Positions 26,991 through 36,023 of a DNA stretch of 41,165 nt are shown here, one piece after another. The translations under genes and the position numbers were made by a program. The stretch's first letter is position 1. Each line of letters begins with the position of its first letter. The stretch is taken from contig JANXSM010000166.1 of assembly GCA_025352665.1 (NCBI GenBank), forward strand, positions 1 through 41,165, given 5' to 3'. The stretch comes from Rhodospirillales bacterium. GTDB lineage: Bacteria; Pseudomonadota; Alphaproteobacteria; Acetobacterales; Acetobacteraceae. The notes under the pieces were generated by a model that made no database searches, was not told the DNA's origin, and saw only the letters and a program-made list of their open reading frames with translations.

Positions 26991-28967
26991 CTACACCGTC
27001 GCCAGCATGTCGCGCACCCGCACCGCGAGCGCATCCATGGCGAAGGGCTTGGTGAGCACCTGCATGCCCGGCTCAAGATGGCCGTGGTTCATCACTGCGT
27101 TCTCGGCGTAGCCGGTGATGAACAGCACCTTCATCGACGGATCGACGGCGCGGGCGGCCTCGGCCACCTGACGCCCGCTCATGCCGCCGGGCAGGCCCAC
27201 GTCGGTGACCAGCAGGTCGATATGCCGGCCGGACTGCAGCAGCTTCAGTGCCTCGGCCCCGTTCTCCGCCTCCAGCATGGTGTAGCCGAGCTCGTCCAGC
27301 ACCTCGATGATCAGCATGCGCACGCTGGGTTCGTCGTCCACCACCAGGACGGTGGCGCCGGAGAGGCCGGCGGACACGTGGGCCCGGTCCATCGGCAGCT
27401 CCGCCGCCTCGGCCTCGCCCAGGTAGCGCGGAAGATAAAGGCTTACCACGGTGCCGGCGCCGAATTCGGAATAGATGCGCACCTGGCCGCCCGACTGGCG
27501 CACGAAGCCGTAGATCATCGACAGGCCCAGGCCGGTGCCCAGGCCGATCGGCTTGGTGGTGAAGAACGGGTCGAAGGCACGGCTGGCCACTTCGGGCGTC
27601 ATGCCGGTGCCGGTGTCGCTGACCGAAAGGGAGACGTATTGGCCGCCCGGCAGGTCGCGCTGCCGGGCGGCGCGCTCGTCGAGCCATTTGTTGGCGGTCT
27701 CGATGGTCACCCGGCCGCCGCCGGGCATGGCATCGCGGGCGTTGATGCACAAGTTGAGCAGGGCGTTTTCGAGCTGGGGCGGGTCGGCCAGCGTGTTCCA
27801 CAGGCCGCCGGATGCGATCACCTCGACTGCGATTTGCGGTCCCATGGTCCGGCTTACCAATTCCTCCATCCCGGTCGACAGGCGGTTGAGATTGACCGGC
27901 CGCGGATCCAGCGTCTGGCGGCGGGAGAAGGCGAGCAGCCGGTGCGTCAGTGCCGCGGCGCGCCGGGCCGCCTCCTGGGCCGTGATGACGTAGCGGTTGA
28001 GATCGCTGACGCGACCCTGCGCCACACGGTTCTGCAGCAGCTCGAGCGAGCCGGTGATCGCGGTCAGCAGATTGTTGAAGTCATGCGCGATGCCGCCGGT
28101 GAGCTGGCCGACCGCCTCCATTTTCTGCGCCTGGCGCAACTGTTCCTCGCTGGCGCGCAATGCCTCCTCGGCGCGCTTGCGCGCGGTGATGTCGATCAGC
28201 ACGCAGACGATGCTGCTGGCATCGCCGCTGCGCTCCACCCGCGCCGAGACCAGGACGTCGACCACCGATCCGTCGGCGCGCACGAAGAAGCGCTCGAGAT
28301 CGCGGGCCTCGCCGCCGGTGATCGGATCGACCAGGTCGGTCTCGGTCCAGACGTTGGAGGCGGGGGCGAGGGAGTTGGGGGCGAGGGAGTTGGGGGCGCG
28401 GAATTCGCTCAGCGGCCGGCCGATCACCTGCTCGCGCCTGTAGCCGAACAGGCTCAGCCAGCTGTCCGACACGGCGATGATGACGCCGCGCCCGTCGAGC
28501 GTGTGCAGCGGCACCGGCGAACGCTCGAAACTGGCGCGATGCCGCGCCTCGCTTTCGCGCAGCGCCAGGTGGGCTGCCTGCAGCCGCGCCTGCGAGGGCA
28601 GCGCCAGGGCATGCGGCAGCAGCGGCCACACGGCAAGCGCGGTCGCCACCGAGACGATCGCGGTGGCGACCTTCGCGACCGCCTGCAGCCCATAGATCGG
28701 CTGCCACAGCGTGACGATTTCGAGGAAATGCCCGACACCGCAGAGCAGGATGAGGGTTGCGAACAGCCAGAACACTGGCCGGACCGCCAGGTCGCGCCGG
28801 CTTTGGGCGAAGATCGCAAGTGCTATGGATATGCCGACAAAGGCGAGGCCGATCGTCCCATCGGACAAGGCATGGGTCCAGATCAGGCCTGGCTTCCACA
28901 GGAGGTAGAAAACATGCGGCGTCAGTCCGCCTGGATCGAACAGCCAGTCATACAATGTTTGGAACAC
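26991..28967 (-). CDS. Hybrid histidine kinase with ethylene-receptor-like membrane domain, PAS and receiver
   Basis: 658 aa from a GTG start. Three membrane helices (about 30-120) form an ETR1-type sensor: SDGTIGLAF with D36, and LLCGVGH with C76 and H80, which match the D25, C65 and H69 copper/ethylene ligands of plant ETR1. The position of ETR1 Y32 is F43. A PAS domain follows (about 143-265), then a HisKA with H295 (GGIAHDFNNL), an HATPase with DTGTGM and GLGTGLGLSM, and a receiver domain with D589 and K640. The GAHDFNN-type box and attached receiver suggest phosphorelay to an unlinked partner; none is in the window. A 15-bp in-frame duplication lies in the PAS domain. Confidence 0.9.
   Translation of the reverse strand: MFQTLYDWLFDPGGLTPHVFYLLWKPGLIWTHALSDGTIGLAFVGISIALAIFAQSRRDLAVRPVFWLFATLILLCGVGHFLEIVTLWQPIYGLQAVAKVATAIVSVATALAVWPLLPHALALPSQARLQAAHLALRESEARHRASFERSPVPLHTLDGRGVIIAVSDSWLSLFGYRREQVIGRPLSEFRAPNSLAPNSLAPASNVWTETDLVDPITGGEARDLERFFVRADGSVVDVLVSARVERSGDASSIVCVLIDITARKRAEEALRASEEQLRQAQKMEAVGQLTGGIAHDFNNLLTAITGSLELLQNRVAQGRVSDLNRYVITAQEAARRAAALTHRLLAFSRRQTLDPRPVNLNRLSTGMEELVSRTMGPQIAVEVIASGGLWNTLADPPQLENALLNLCINARDAMPGGGRVTIETANKWLDERAARQRDLPGGQYVSLSVSDTGTGMTPEVASRAFDPFFTTKPIGLGTGLGLSMIYGFVRQSGGQVRIYSEFGAGTVVSLYLPRYLGEAEAAELPMDRAHVSAGLSGATVLVVDDEPSVRMLIIEVLDELGYTMLEAENGAEALKLLQSGRHIDLLVTDVGLPGGMSGRQVAEAARAVDPSMKVLFITGYAENAVMNHGHLEPGMQVLTKPFAMDALAVRVRDMLATV
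28362..28391. repeat. Exact 15-bp tandem duplication inside the kinase PAS domain
   Basis: Two exact adjacent 15-nt units (28362-28376, 28377-28391), G-rich on the plus strand, encode NSLAP twice around residues 193-202. The reading frame is kept. It looks like a recent slippage event in a surface loop. Confidence 0.85.
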
Positions 28968-29087
28968 GGGGATCTCGACGTCTTCGGGGACGGGAACAAA
29001 TCGGCCTCTGCGGATCGTGACAAATCTCGGCGAAATAAGCGACTGTTGTGTTTTCGTCGTGAATTTGCCGCAGTCTGGCCGGGATGG

Positions 29088-30065
29088 TCAGGCGTAGCAG
29101 CCCGCCGTGCGACCGCGTTCACGCACCAATGCGAGGACCATCTCGCAGGTCGGCATCGGCAGCGCGACCAGGGCGCCCAGCTCCACCACCGCCCCCAACA
29201 AGGCGTCGATCTCCATGGGACGGCCGCGCTCCAGGTCCTGCAGCATCGAGGTCTTGTGCGCACCAACCTCGGCCGCGCCCTCGATGCGCTTGTCGACGGT
29301 GATTGCGAACTTCACGCCCAGCGCCTCGGCCACCGCCTGCGCCTCGACCATCATGGCGCGGCAGATGGCGCGCAGCTCCGGCTGCTCGGCCAGGACCTTC
29401 AACGTTGCTCCGGTCAACGCCGACAGCGGGTTGAAACAAAGATTTCCCCACAGCTTCACCCAGATCTCGTCGCGAATCTTGGGCCGGATCGGCGCCTTCA
29501 GCCCAGCTTGGATCAGCAGCTTCGACAGCGCCTCGACGCGCTCCGAGCGTGTGCCGTCGGGCTCGCCCAGCGAGAACCGGTCGCCGTAGGTGTGGGTGAT
29601 CACGCCGGGCTGCGAAACCGTGGCGGCGGGATAGACCACGCAGCCGATCGCCTGAGACGGCGGTAGCAGATCCCACACCACGCCGCCGGGGTCGACGCTG
29701 TCCACCCGGCGGTCGCGCCACGGCCCGTCCAGGCCGTGGAAATACCAGTACGGCACGCCGTTGACGGCGGTGACAAGCGAGGAGTGCGGCCCCATCATAC
29801 GGGCGATTTCGGGGGCGGCGGCGGGCAGCGAATGCCCCTTGAGCGTTACCACCACGTAGTCCTGCACGCCGGCCTCGGCAGCTGTGGCCACGCAGCGCGG
29901 ATGCACCACGATCGTCTCGCCGCCGGAATGCATGGTCACGCCCTGGGCCTGCATCGCCGCCAGATGCGGTCCGCGTGCGATGAAGGTCACCTCGGCCCCG
30001 GCCTGGGCCAGCTTGACGCCCATCATGCCGCCGATGGCGCCGGCGCCGAAGATGGCGACCTTCAT
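29088..30065 (-). CDS. Ketopantoate-reductase-family oxidoreductase (PanE-like; possible oxalyl-CoA reductase)
   Basis: 325 aa. The Rossmann motif GAGAIGG is at residues 7-13, and the C-terminal helical domain has KLWGNLCFNPLSAL with the catalytic Lys and HKTSMLQDLERGRPMEIDAL. By family it reduces 2-dehydropantoate with NADPH. The operon argues otherwise: it overlaps an oxalyl-CoA-synthetase-like gene by ATGA and follows an OFA transporter. In Methylobacterium extorquens a second PanE-like protein (PanE2) reduces oxalyl-CoA to glyoxylate, and that role is inferred here. A biosynthetic PanE remains possible. Confidence 0.85.
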   Translation of the reverse strand: MKVAIFGAGAIGGMMGVKLAQAGAEVTFIARGPHLAAMQAQGVTMHSGGETIVVHPRCVATAAEAGVQDYVVVTLKGHSLPAAAPEIARMMGPHSSLVTAVNGVPYWYFHGLDGPWRDRRVDSVDPGGVVWDLLPPSQAIGCVVYPAATVSQPGVITHTYGDRFSLGEPDGTRSERVEALSKLLIQAGLKAPIRPKIRDEIWVKLWGNLCFNPLSALTGATLKVLAEQPELRAICRAMMVEAQAVAEALGVKFAITVDKRIEGAAEVGAHKTSMLQDLERGRPMEIDALLGAVVELGALVALPMPTCEMVLALVRERGRTAGCYA

Positions 30066-31585
30066 GCGGACAATCCGAGCTTTGCGGCCAGGCCGATGCG
30101 CATCAGCTTGCCGGTGGCGCCTTTCGGGATTTCGGCCAGGAAGACGATCCTGCGCGGCACTTTGAAGGCTGCCAGCCGCTGGGCGGCAAAATCGCGGATG
30201 GAATGCTCGTTTCCGGTCGCGCCCTCGCGCAGCACCACGGCGGCGGCCACCTCCTCGCCGAGCTTGGCGTGCGGCATGGCGAAGGTCAGCACCTGGGCCA
30301 CGTCCGGATGGTCCATCAGCACATTGTCGACTTCGAGCGGAGACACCTTCTCGCCGCCGCGGTTGATGATCTCCTTGAGCCGGCCGGTCAGGCGCAGGTA
30401 GCCGTCGGGATCGAGATAGCCTTCGTCGCCGGTGCGAAACCAGCCGTCGGTGAAGGCCTTCGCGTTGGCCTCCGGATTGTTCTCGTAGCCTTGTGTGACG
30501 TTGCGGCCGCGGATAACGATCTCACCGAGTTCGCCAGGCGGCAGCAGCGTGCCTGCCTCGGTCATGATCGCCACGTCTGGCCCCGCCGCGATGCCGACCG
30601 AGCCTGGAAAATGCGCCCGTGGTGGCAGCGGGTTGGAGGCCATCTGATGCGCGGCCTCGGTCATGCCGTAGCTTTCGATGACCGGCACGCGAAACACGTC
30701 TTCCAGCTCCATCATCACCTGCGGCGGCAGCGAGGCGGAGCTCGACCGGATCAGCCGCAGCCGGCCGCGGGCGATCAGCTCCTTGTTGCGTGGCGCCAGT
30801 CCCAGCAGCGTTTGGTGCATGGTGGGCACGGCGGTGAACCAGGTGGGTCGCTCCGCGTCATAGGCGGCGAAGAACTTGAACGCGTTGAACCCTGACGTGC
30901 AGCTCACCGAAGCCCCCGCGGCCAGCGACGACAGCACGGCTGCGATCAGGCCGTGGATGTGGAACAGCGGCATGATGTTGAGGCACACATCGTCCGGTGA
31001 AAGCTGGATCGCCTCGCCGACGTGATAGCCAGAGGCCGTGACGTTGATCTGGCGCAGCGGCACGATCTTGGGGCGCGCGGTGGTGCCGGAGGTGTGCAGC
31101 ACCAGCGCCACATCCTGCGCCTCGGTTCTGCCGGGCAGCGCGGGCGTGCCGGTCACGGGCGAGACCAAGGTAAACGCGCCGGCGGCATCACCCGGCACCA
31201 GTTCGACCACGGGAATGCCCCGGGCAGCCGCCGCGGCCCGGGCCGGTGTCTCCATACCATTCATCACGACCAGCGCCTTTGCGTTGAGGTCGGAGAGGTA
31301 GAAGTCGAACTCGTCCGCCTTGTAGGCGGGGTTCAGGGGAGCCGTGGTGGCGGCGCAGGCGGTGGTGACGAACAGAGCCGCCATCTCCGGCCCGTTGGGC
31401 AGCACCATCGCGACACGGTCGCCGCGGCCGATGCCCATGGCGTTGAGGCTGGCAATTGTTTGCGCGGCCAGCGCCCGTAGCCCGCCATGGGTCAGCCACG
31501 GCCGGCCCGGCGCTCCGATCGCAGGCGCGTCCTCGCCGCCGGCCGCAAGCAGGCCCGTCATGGTGTCGGCGGGATAATGGGTCAT
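30062..31585 (-). CDS. Oxalyl-CoA synthetase-like acyl-CoA ligase (AAE3/Pcs60 type)
   Basis: 507 aa ANL-superfamily enzyme. The AMP/phosphate loop is LHTSGTTARPKIVPL. Other core motifs are PLFHIHGL, ESYGMTEAAHQMASNPLPP, GWFRTGDEGYLDPDGYL, GRLKEIINRGGEKVSPLEVD, and the C-terminal Lys in PKGATGKLMR. The MTEAxHxMxSNPLP and VTxGYxNNPEAN wording agrees closely with plant AAE3, which makes oxalyl-CoA from oxalate, ATP and CoA. ATG 31585 has GAGG 5 nt upstream; an upstream ATG at 31648 lies in the transporter gene. Downstream is a PanE-like gene; upstream is an OFA transporter. Confidence 0.82.
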   Translation of the reverse strand: MTHYPADTMTGLLAAGGEDAPAIGAPGRPWLTHGGLRALAAQTIASLNAMGIGRGDRVAMVLPNGPEMAALFVTTACAATTAPLNPAYKADEFDFYLSDLNAKALVVMNGMETPARAAAAARGIPVVELVPGDAAGAFTLVSPVTGTPALPGRTEAQDVALVLHTSGTTARPKIVPLRQINVTASGYHVGEAIQLSPDDVCLNIMPLFHIHGLIAAVLSSLAAGASVSCTSGFNAFKFFAAYDAERPTWFTAVPTMHQTLLGLAPRNKELIARGRLRLIRSSSASLPPQVMMELEDVFRVPVIESYGMTEAAHQMASNPLPPRAHFPGSVGIAAGPDVAIMTEAGTLLPPGELGEIVIRGRNVTQGYENNPEANAKAFTDGWFRTGDEGYLDPDGYLRLTGRLKEIINRGGEKVSPLEVDNVLMDHPDVAQVLTFAMPHAKLGEEVAAAVVLREGATGNEHSIRDFAAQRLAAFKVPRRIVFLAEIPKGATGKLMRIGLAAKLGLSA

Positions 31586-31622
31586 TGGAACCTCGTTGAA
31601 AGACGTCGTGCGGGCGACTTTG

Positions 31623-32945
31623 TTATTCGGCCAGCGCTGTGGCCGCAATCCGCTCAGCCGCGCGGGCTGCCATCGATTTGCGGATAAAGGCCCGGCGCAG
31701 CGGCTTCAGCGCGAACAGCGCCAGCGCCGCGGTCAGCAGATTGACCGCAGCGGCCATGTACAGCACCGCCAGCCAGTTCCCGGTCATCTCGCGCAACACG
31801 CTGCCAAGCGGCACCAGCAAGGCCGCGGTGCCCTTGGCGGTGTACAGCAAGCCGTAGTTGGTGGTGGCGAAACGCCGTCCGAACGTGTCGCCGCAGGTGG
31901 CGGGAAACAGCGAATAGATCTCGCCCCAGGCAAAAAACACCATGCCCGTCAGCACCACGAACGCCACAGGATTATCCGCGAAGGCGACCAGCGCCAGGAT
32001 GCCCAGTCCCTCCAGCAGGAAGGCGATGAACATGGTGTTCTCGCGGCCGATCTGGTCCGACACCCAGCCGAAGAACGGCCGCGTCACTCCGTTCATGACG
32101 CGATCGATCGACAGCGCGAAGGTCAGCGCCGGCAGCGTGATGAACATCAGGGTAACCGGCGTTTTGGCCACGCCGAAATCGGCTGCGATCACCGACAGCT
32201 GGGCGGTGGCGATCAGGCCGCCGGCGCCGACCATCACGAACATCAGATACATCAGCCAGAACACCGGCTCGCGCAGCACCTCGCTCGGGCCGTAATCCCG
32301 TGTCAGGTCGTGCAGCACCGACGGCCGCGCCGCGTTCATGCCGCCGGGCGACAGCGCGGCCGTGGGCCGATGTTCCTGGCCCGGCGGCGCCCGCAACAGC
32401 AGTGCCACGACCACCACGACCAAACCTTGCAGAATGCCGAAAAACAGGAAGGTCGCCTGATAGCCGCTCGACGCGATCATGTTGGAGATTGGGATCACCG
32501 TCACCGCCGACCCGGCACCAAACCCCGCAGCGGTCAGGCCCGCCGCCAGGCCGCGCCGGTCCGGGAACCATTTCAGCGCGTTGCCCACGGTGGCGCCATA
32601 GACGAGGCCGGCGCCCAGACCGCCCACCGCGGCGGCCACGTACAGGAATGTCAGCGTGTCGGCATAGCTGTTCATCACCCAGGACGCGCCGATCAACAGG
32701 CCGCCCGCCAGCACGGTGAAGCGCGGGCCGATCCGATCGATGACGTAGCCTTCCAGCGGCAACAGCCACGTCTCGCAAATGACGAACAGCGTGAACGCCC
32801 CTTGGATCGCCGGCAGGCCCCAGCCATGCGCCTTTTCGATCGACGGCACGAACATCGTCCAACCGTATTGCAGGTTGGCGATCATCACCATGCAGACGAT
32901 GCCCAGCGCCAGCTGACTCCAACGAGATTGCCCGACACGAAACAT
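31623..32945 (-). CDS. Oxalate/formate antiporter family (OFA) MFS transporter
   Basis: 440 aa with twelve membrane helices. The OFA marks are NLQYGWTMFVPSIEK in helix 1, R289 in NGVTRPFFGWVSD, and K371 in LLYTAKGTAALL. They correspond to the two charged carboxylate-binding residues of OxlT, an Arg and a Lys inside the membrane. It therefore probably carries oxalate or a similar small dicarboxylate. First gene of a three-gene operon with the ligase 37 nt downstream. GGAG stands 7 nt before the ATG, and two palindromes lie in the upstream region. Confidence 0.87.
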   Translation of the reverse strand: MFRVGQSRWSQLALGIVCMVMIANLQYGWTMFVPSIEKAHGWGLPAIQGAFTLFVICETWLLPLEGYVIDRIGPRFTVLAGGLLIGASWVMNSYADTLTFLYVAAAVGGLGAGLVYGATVGNALKWFPDRRGLAAGLTAAGFGAGSAVTVIPISNMIASSGYQATFLFFGILQGLVVVVVALLLRAPPGQEHRPTAALSPGGMNAARPSVLHDLTRDYGPSEVLREPVFWLMYLMFVMVGAGGLIATAQLSVIAADFGVAKTPVTLMFITLPALTFALSIDRVMNGVTRPFFGWVSDQIGRENTMFIAFLLEGLGILALVAFADNPVAFVVLTGMVFFAWGEIYSLFPATCGDTFGRRFATTNYGLLYTAKGTAALLVPLGSVLREMTGNWLAVLYMAAAVNLLTAALALFALKPLRRAFIRKSMAARAAERIAATALAE

Positions 32946-33000
32946 ATGGAAACTCCAAACGGGTCTAGCTAAACGATAATGTGCATTACGGTCTGTTTTG

Positions 33001-33025
33001 CAAACAATCGTTTGTATTGCGCAAT
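33001..33025. promoter_or_regulatory. Paired palindromes between the oxalate operon and rnhB
   Basis: CAAAC-aatc-GTTTG (33001-33014) and the perfect palindrome ATTGCGCAAT (33016-33025) lie 56-80 nt upstream of the transporter ATG, in the divergent gap to rnhB. They look like operators for a regulator of the transport operon. No regulator gene is adjacent. Confidence 0.4.
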
Positions 33026-33075
33026 GCAGTCTGGCGGCTAAATTATGTCGATGACGTTACCGAGTCGCATTTGCC

Positions 33076-33699
33076 ATGGCGCCTGACCTTCGTCTTGAAA
33101 ACGCGTGCGACGGCTTGGTGGCCGGTCTGGACGAAGCGGGCTGCGGGCCCTTGGCAGGTCCGGTGGTGGCGGCCGCGGTGATTTTGCCACGGCTGCTGGC
33201 GCCTGCCCTCGCCGCAAAGCTTGACGATTCCAAGAAACTGACCGCGGTGCAGCGCCAGGATGCCTACGCGGGGCTGCTGGCCTGCGGTGCGGTGATCGGC
33301 GTCGGCGCCGCCTCGGTTGGCGAAATCCTGCGTCTCAACATTCTGCACGCCCGGCTGCTCGCCATGCGCCGCGCCTTCGGCCGGTTGGAGGTTTCGGCCG
33401 ACCACGCGCTGGTAGACGGCAATCGCGACCCGCGCCTGGGATGCCCGACCACACTGGTGGTGAACGGCGATGCGCGCTGCCTGTCGATCGCCGCCGCCTC
33501 CATCGTCGCCAAGGTGCTGCGCGACCGGGTGATGGCGCGGCTGCACATCCGCTACCCCGACTACGCCTGGGCAACCAATGCCGGCTACGGCAGCACCGTC
33601 CATCGCGCCGCCTTGCAGCGGCTGGGAGTGACCCGCCATCACCGCGCCGCCTTCGGCACGGTTCGCCTGCTGCTGGCCGAAGGCAACGCGGCCGGTTGA
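33076..33699 (+). CDS. rnhB: Ribonuclease HII
   Basis: 207 aa enzyme that cuts RNA in RNA-DNA hybrids and at single ribonucleotides. The acidic active site shows as [13 protein letters not shown] (D19, E20), LVDGN with a third Asp, and [13 protein letters not shown]. The GYGST..H pattern near the C terminus also fits. It is next to ccrM, an arrangement common in alphaproteobacteria. The ribosome site is weak. Confidence 0.95.
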   Translation: MAPDLRLENACDGLVAGLDEAGCGPLAGPVVAAAVILPRLLAPALAAKLDDSKKLTAVQRQDAYAGLLACGAVIGVGAASVGEILRLNILHARLLAMRRAFGRLEVSADHALVDGNRDPRLGCPTTLVVNGDARCLSIAAASIVAKVLRDRVMARLHIRYPDYAWATNAGYGSTVHRAALQRLGVTRHHRAAFGTVRLLLAEGNAAG

Positions 33700-33731
33700 C
33701 CCGGCGCGGATTGTTAAGCGTCGAGACAACT

Positions 33732-33751
33732 GGCGCGGTTTGATGCGCGCC
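33732..33751 (+). terminator. GC-rich stem-loop after rnhB
   Basis: GGCGCG-N8-CGCGCC, a perfect 6-bp stem 33 nt after the rnhB stop. No T run follows, so it may be a weak terminator or part of the ccrM leader. Confidence 0.25.
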
Positions 33752-33755
33752 GGTT

Positions 33756-33785
33756 GACGCGGTGACGATTGACGCGGTGACGATT
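33756..33785. repeat. Exact 15-bp tandem duplication in the ccrM 5' region
   Basis: GACGCGGTGACGATT occurs twice in a row, with a third partial copy beginning (GACGTGG). Each unit brings a GTG in the ccrM frame, so the duplication multiplies possible start codons ahead of the conserved coding region. Confidence 0.85.
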
Positions 33786-33842
33786 GACGTGGCCATCACC
33801 GTATCGTCACCATCTGCCATTTTATTGGAGCTGCCTCTGCCC

Positions 33843-34922
33843 GTGGAGATCATCCGCGAACTGCCGCTCGACCAGATACTGCTCGGCGATGCCGTGCGCA
33901 TGCTGCGCATGCTGCCGACAGCCTCGGTCCATTGCGTGTTCGCCGACCCGCCGTACAACCTGCAGCTGCGCGGCGAGCTGCGCCGGCCTGACGACAGCCT
34001 GGTCGACGGGGTGGACGACGATTGGGACCGGTTCACCGATTTCGCCGCCTATGACGCCTTCACCCACGAATGGCTGTCCGAATGCCGCCGTGTGCTGCGC
34101 AAGGACGGCACGCTGTGGGTGATCGGCAGCTACCACAACATCTTCCGCATCGGCGCCATCTTGCAGGAGCTTGGGTTCTGGATCCTGAACGACGTGATCT
34201 GGCGCAAATCCAACCCGATGCCGAACTTCCGGGGCCGGCGGTTCACCAACGCGCATGAGACGCTGATCTGGGCGGCGCGTGGGCAGGACAGCCGGTATCG
34301 CTTCAACTACCAGGCGATGAAGTCGCTCAACGACGACCAGCAGATGCGCAGCGACTGGTTCATCCCGCTGTGCACCGGCCCCGAGCGGCTGCGCAACGAG
34401 CATGGGTTGAAGCTGCATCCGACGCAAAAGCCCGAGGCCTTGCTCCATCGCATCATGCTGGCCAGCACGTCCCCGGGCGACATCGTGCTCGACCCGTTCC
34501 TGGGCACTGGCACCACGGCCGCCGTGGCACGCCGTCTATCGCGCCATTACATCGGCATCGAACGGCATCCCGCCTATGTGGAGGCCGCACTCGGCCGCGT
34601 GCGGCGGGTGCGACCGGTGTCCGATGACGGCATGAGCACCACGCCGACCAAGCGCGAGGCTGTGCGTATTCCGTTCGGCAGCTTCGTCGAGAACGGCTCG
34701 CTGCCCGCCGGCACGGTGCTGTTCGACCGCATGCGCCGGGTCAGTGCGACGGTTGTCGCCGACGGCTCGCTGAAATCGAGCGAGCACCAGGGCTCCATCC
34801 ACAAGGTCGGCGCCCTCGTGCAGAACGCGCCCACATGCAACGGTTGGACCTTCTGGCACATGGAACGCGACGGCGTGCTGGTGCCGCTCGACATGCTGCG
34901 GATCGAGCAGCGCGCGACCTGA
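33843..34922 (+). CDS. ccrM: Cell-cycle DNA adenine methyltransferase CcrM (GANTC)
   Basis: 359 aa from GTG 33843, the usual CcrM length. It is a beta-class N6-adenine methyltransferase: DPPYNLQL (motif IV) comes first, [16 protein letters not shown] in the middle, and [16 protein letters not shown] (motif I) late. The last 85 or so residues form the CcrM-type C-terminal (RAMA) domain, ending PLDMLRIEQ. It methylates GANTC and links replication to cell-cycle transcription in alphaproteobacteria. Other GTG starts at 33762, 33777 and 33789 would add up to 27 residues that look unlike the family. Confidence 0.93.
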   Translation: MEIIRELPLDQILLGDAVRMLRMLPTASVHCVFADPPYNLQLRGELRRPDDSLVDGVDDDWDRFTDFAAYDAFTHEWLSECRRVLRKDGTLWVIGSYHNIFRIGAILQELGFWILNDVIWRKSNPMPNFRGRRFTNAHETLIWAARGQDSRYRFNYQAMKSLNDDQQMRSDWFIPLCTGPERLRNEHGLKLHPTQKPEALLHRIMLASTSPGDIVLDPFLGTGTTAAVARRLSRHYIGIERHPAYVEAALGRVRRVRPVSDDGMSTTPTKREAVRIPFGSFVENGSLPAGTVLFDRMRRVSATVVADGSLKSSEHQGSIHKVGALVQNAPTCNGWTFWHMERDGVLVPLDMLRIEQRAT

Positions 34923-35000
34923 TAAACCCGGACTCCGAAGAAGTCGGTGCCATCTGTCGCGTGCCGATTATGTTCCGGTGGGAGTGGCTGACACCTTCGG

Positions 35001-35882
35001 TCATCCCGCACCAGCGCGAAACAGTCGACCGTCGATCGCGACGAGCCCGGCTGCGATGAGCACCATCCCCGCGACCGCCTGTGGGGTGACCGGTTCGGCC
35101 AGCACCGCGTGGCCGAGCAGCAGGGCGCTGACCGGCACCAGCAGCGTGACCAGCGACAGGTTGGTGGCGCCTGCGCTGGCCAGCAGGCCAAAGAACAGGA
35201 TGTAGGCAAGGCCGGTGCTGAGCAGGCCGAGCCCGATCATCGCAAGCCAGGCGGCCGGGCCCAGCGGCGGCAGACTCCATGGCTGATCGAGGATCAGGAC
35301 GAGCGGCAGCGTCATCGCACTCGCCAGCAGCAACTGGGCGGTTGCCATCTGCTGCGGCGCCAGGCCCTTGATGGTGCGGCCGAGCGGCAGGGCGAAGCCG
35401 TAGCTGATTGCGGCCAGCAGGCAGGCGGCCTGGCCCCACAGATCGGCGCCCAGCAGCGCGTCGGGCCCGACCAGCACGAGCACGCCGGCCAGCCCGCAGG
35501 CGATGCCGACCAGCCGCAGCCGTGTGATCGCCTCGGACCGCAGCACCAGGCCCGCCACGAGGACGGTGAAGACCGGCGTGAGCGCGTTGAGGATGGAGGC
35601 GGTGCCGCCGGTCACGCGCGTTTCGGCCCAGGCGAACAGGGTGAACGGCACCGCGTTGTTCAGCAGAGCGAGCAGCGCCAGCCGTGGCCACAGCAGGCGC
35701 GGCACCTGCAGCCGGATGCCTTGCACAGCCAGCACGGCCAGCAGTGCGACAGCACCGATGGCCACGCGGCTGAACACCGTCGTGGTGGGCGGCAGCGCGG
35801 TCGCGAGAATGCGGTAGAACAGGAAGGATCCACCCCAGAGCACGGAGAGGGCGCAAAGCCGGAGCCAGTCGGTCGGTTTCAT
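35001..35882 (-). CDS. EamA/DMT-family transporter
   Basis: 293 aa with about ten membrane helices in two EamA repeats. Features are LWGGSFLFYRI in helix 1, PVFTVLVAGLVLRSE at the end of repeat one and VPVSALLLGHAVLAEP in repeat two. It probably exports a small metabolite or amino acid; the substrate cannot be read. The ribosome site is weak. It converges on ccrM and diverges from thrC. A threonine or homoserine exporter would suit the neighbour, but that is only a thought. Confidence 0.88.
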   Translation of the reverse strand: MKPTDWLRLCALSVLWGGSFLFYRILATALPPTTTVFSRVAIGAVALLAVLAVQGIRLQVPRLLWPRLALLALLNNAVPFTLFAWAETRVTGGTASILNALTPVFTVLVAGLVLRSEAITRLRLVGIACGLAGVLVLVGPDALLGADLWGQAACLLAAISYGFALPLGRTIKGLAPQQMATAQLLLASAMTLPLVLILDQPWSLPPLGPAAWLAMIGLGLLSTGLAYILFFGLLASAGATNLSLVTLLVPVSALLLGHAVLAEPVTPQAVAGMVLIAAGLVAIDGRLFRAGAG

Positions 35883-36023
35883 GACAGTCTCTATGCCAGC
35901 CGAAGCATCTGAGGTCGCGCCGGATCTTGCGCCAATCAATGTCACACGGCGATCACCCGGGTTGATCCGAAACCGGCCCTGGCCCATCACTGGCACATTC
36001 TTTTCGCAAGACGGATTCCTTCG

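Noticed and set aside
27078-29666. An 862-codon open frame on the plus strand across the kinase and reductase genes
   Set aside because: It is rich in His, Gln, Gly and Arg, as expected for the shadow of GC-rich coding DNA; the opposite strand has complete kinase and reductase motifs.
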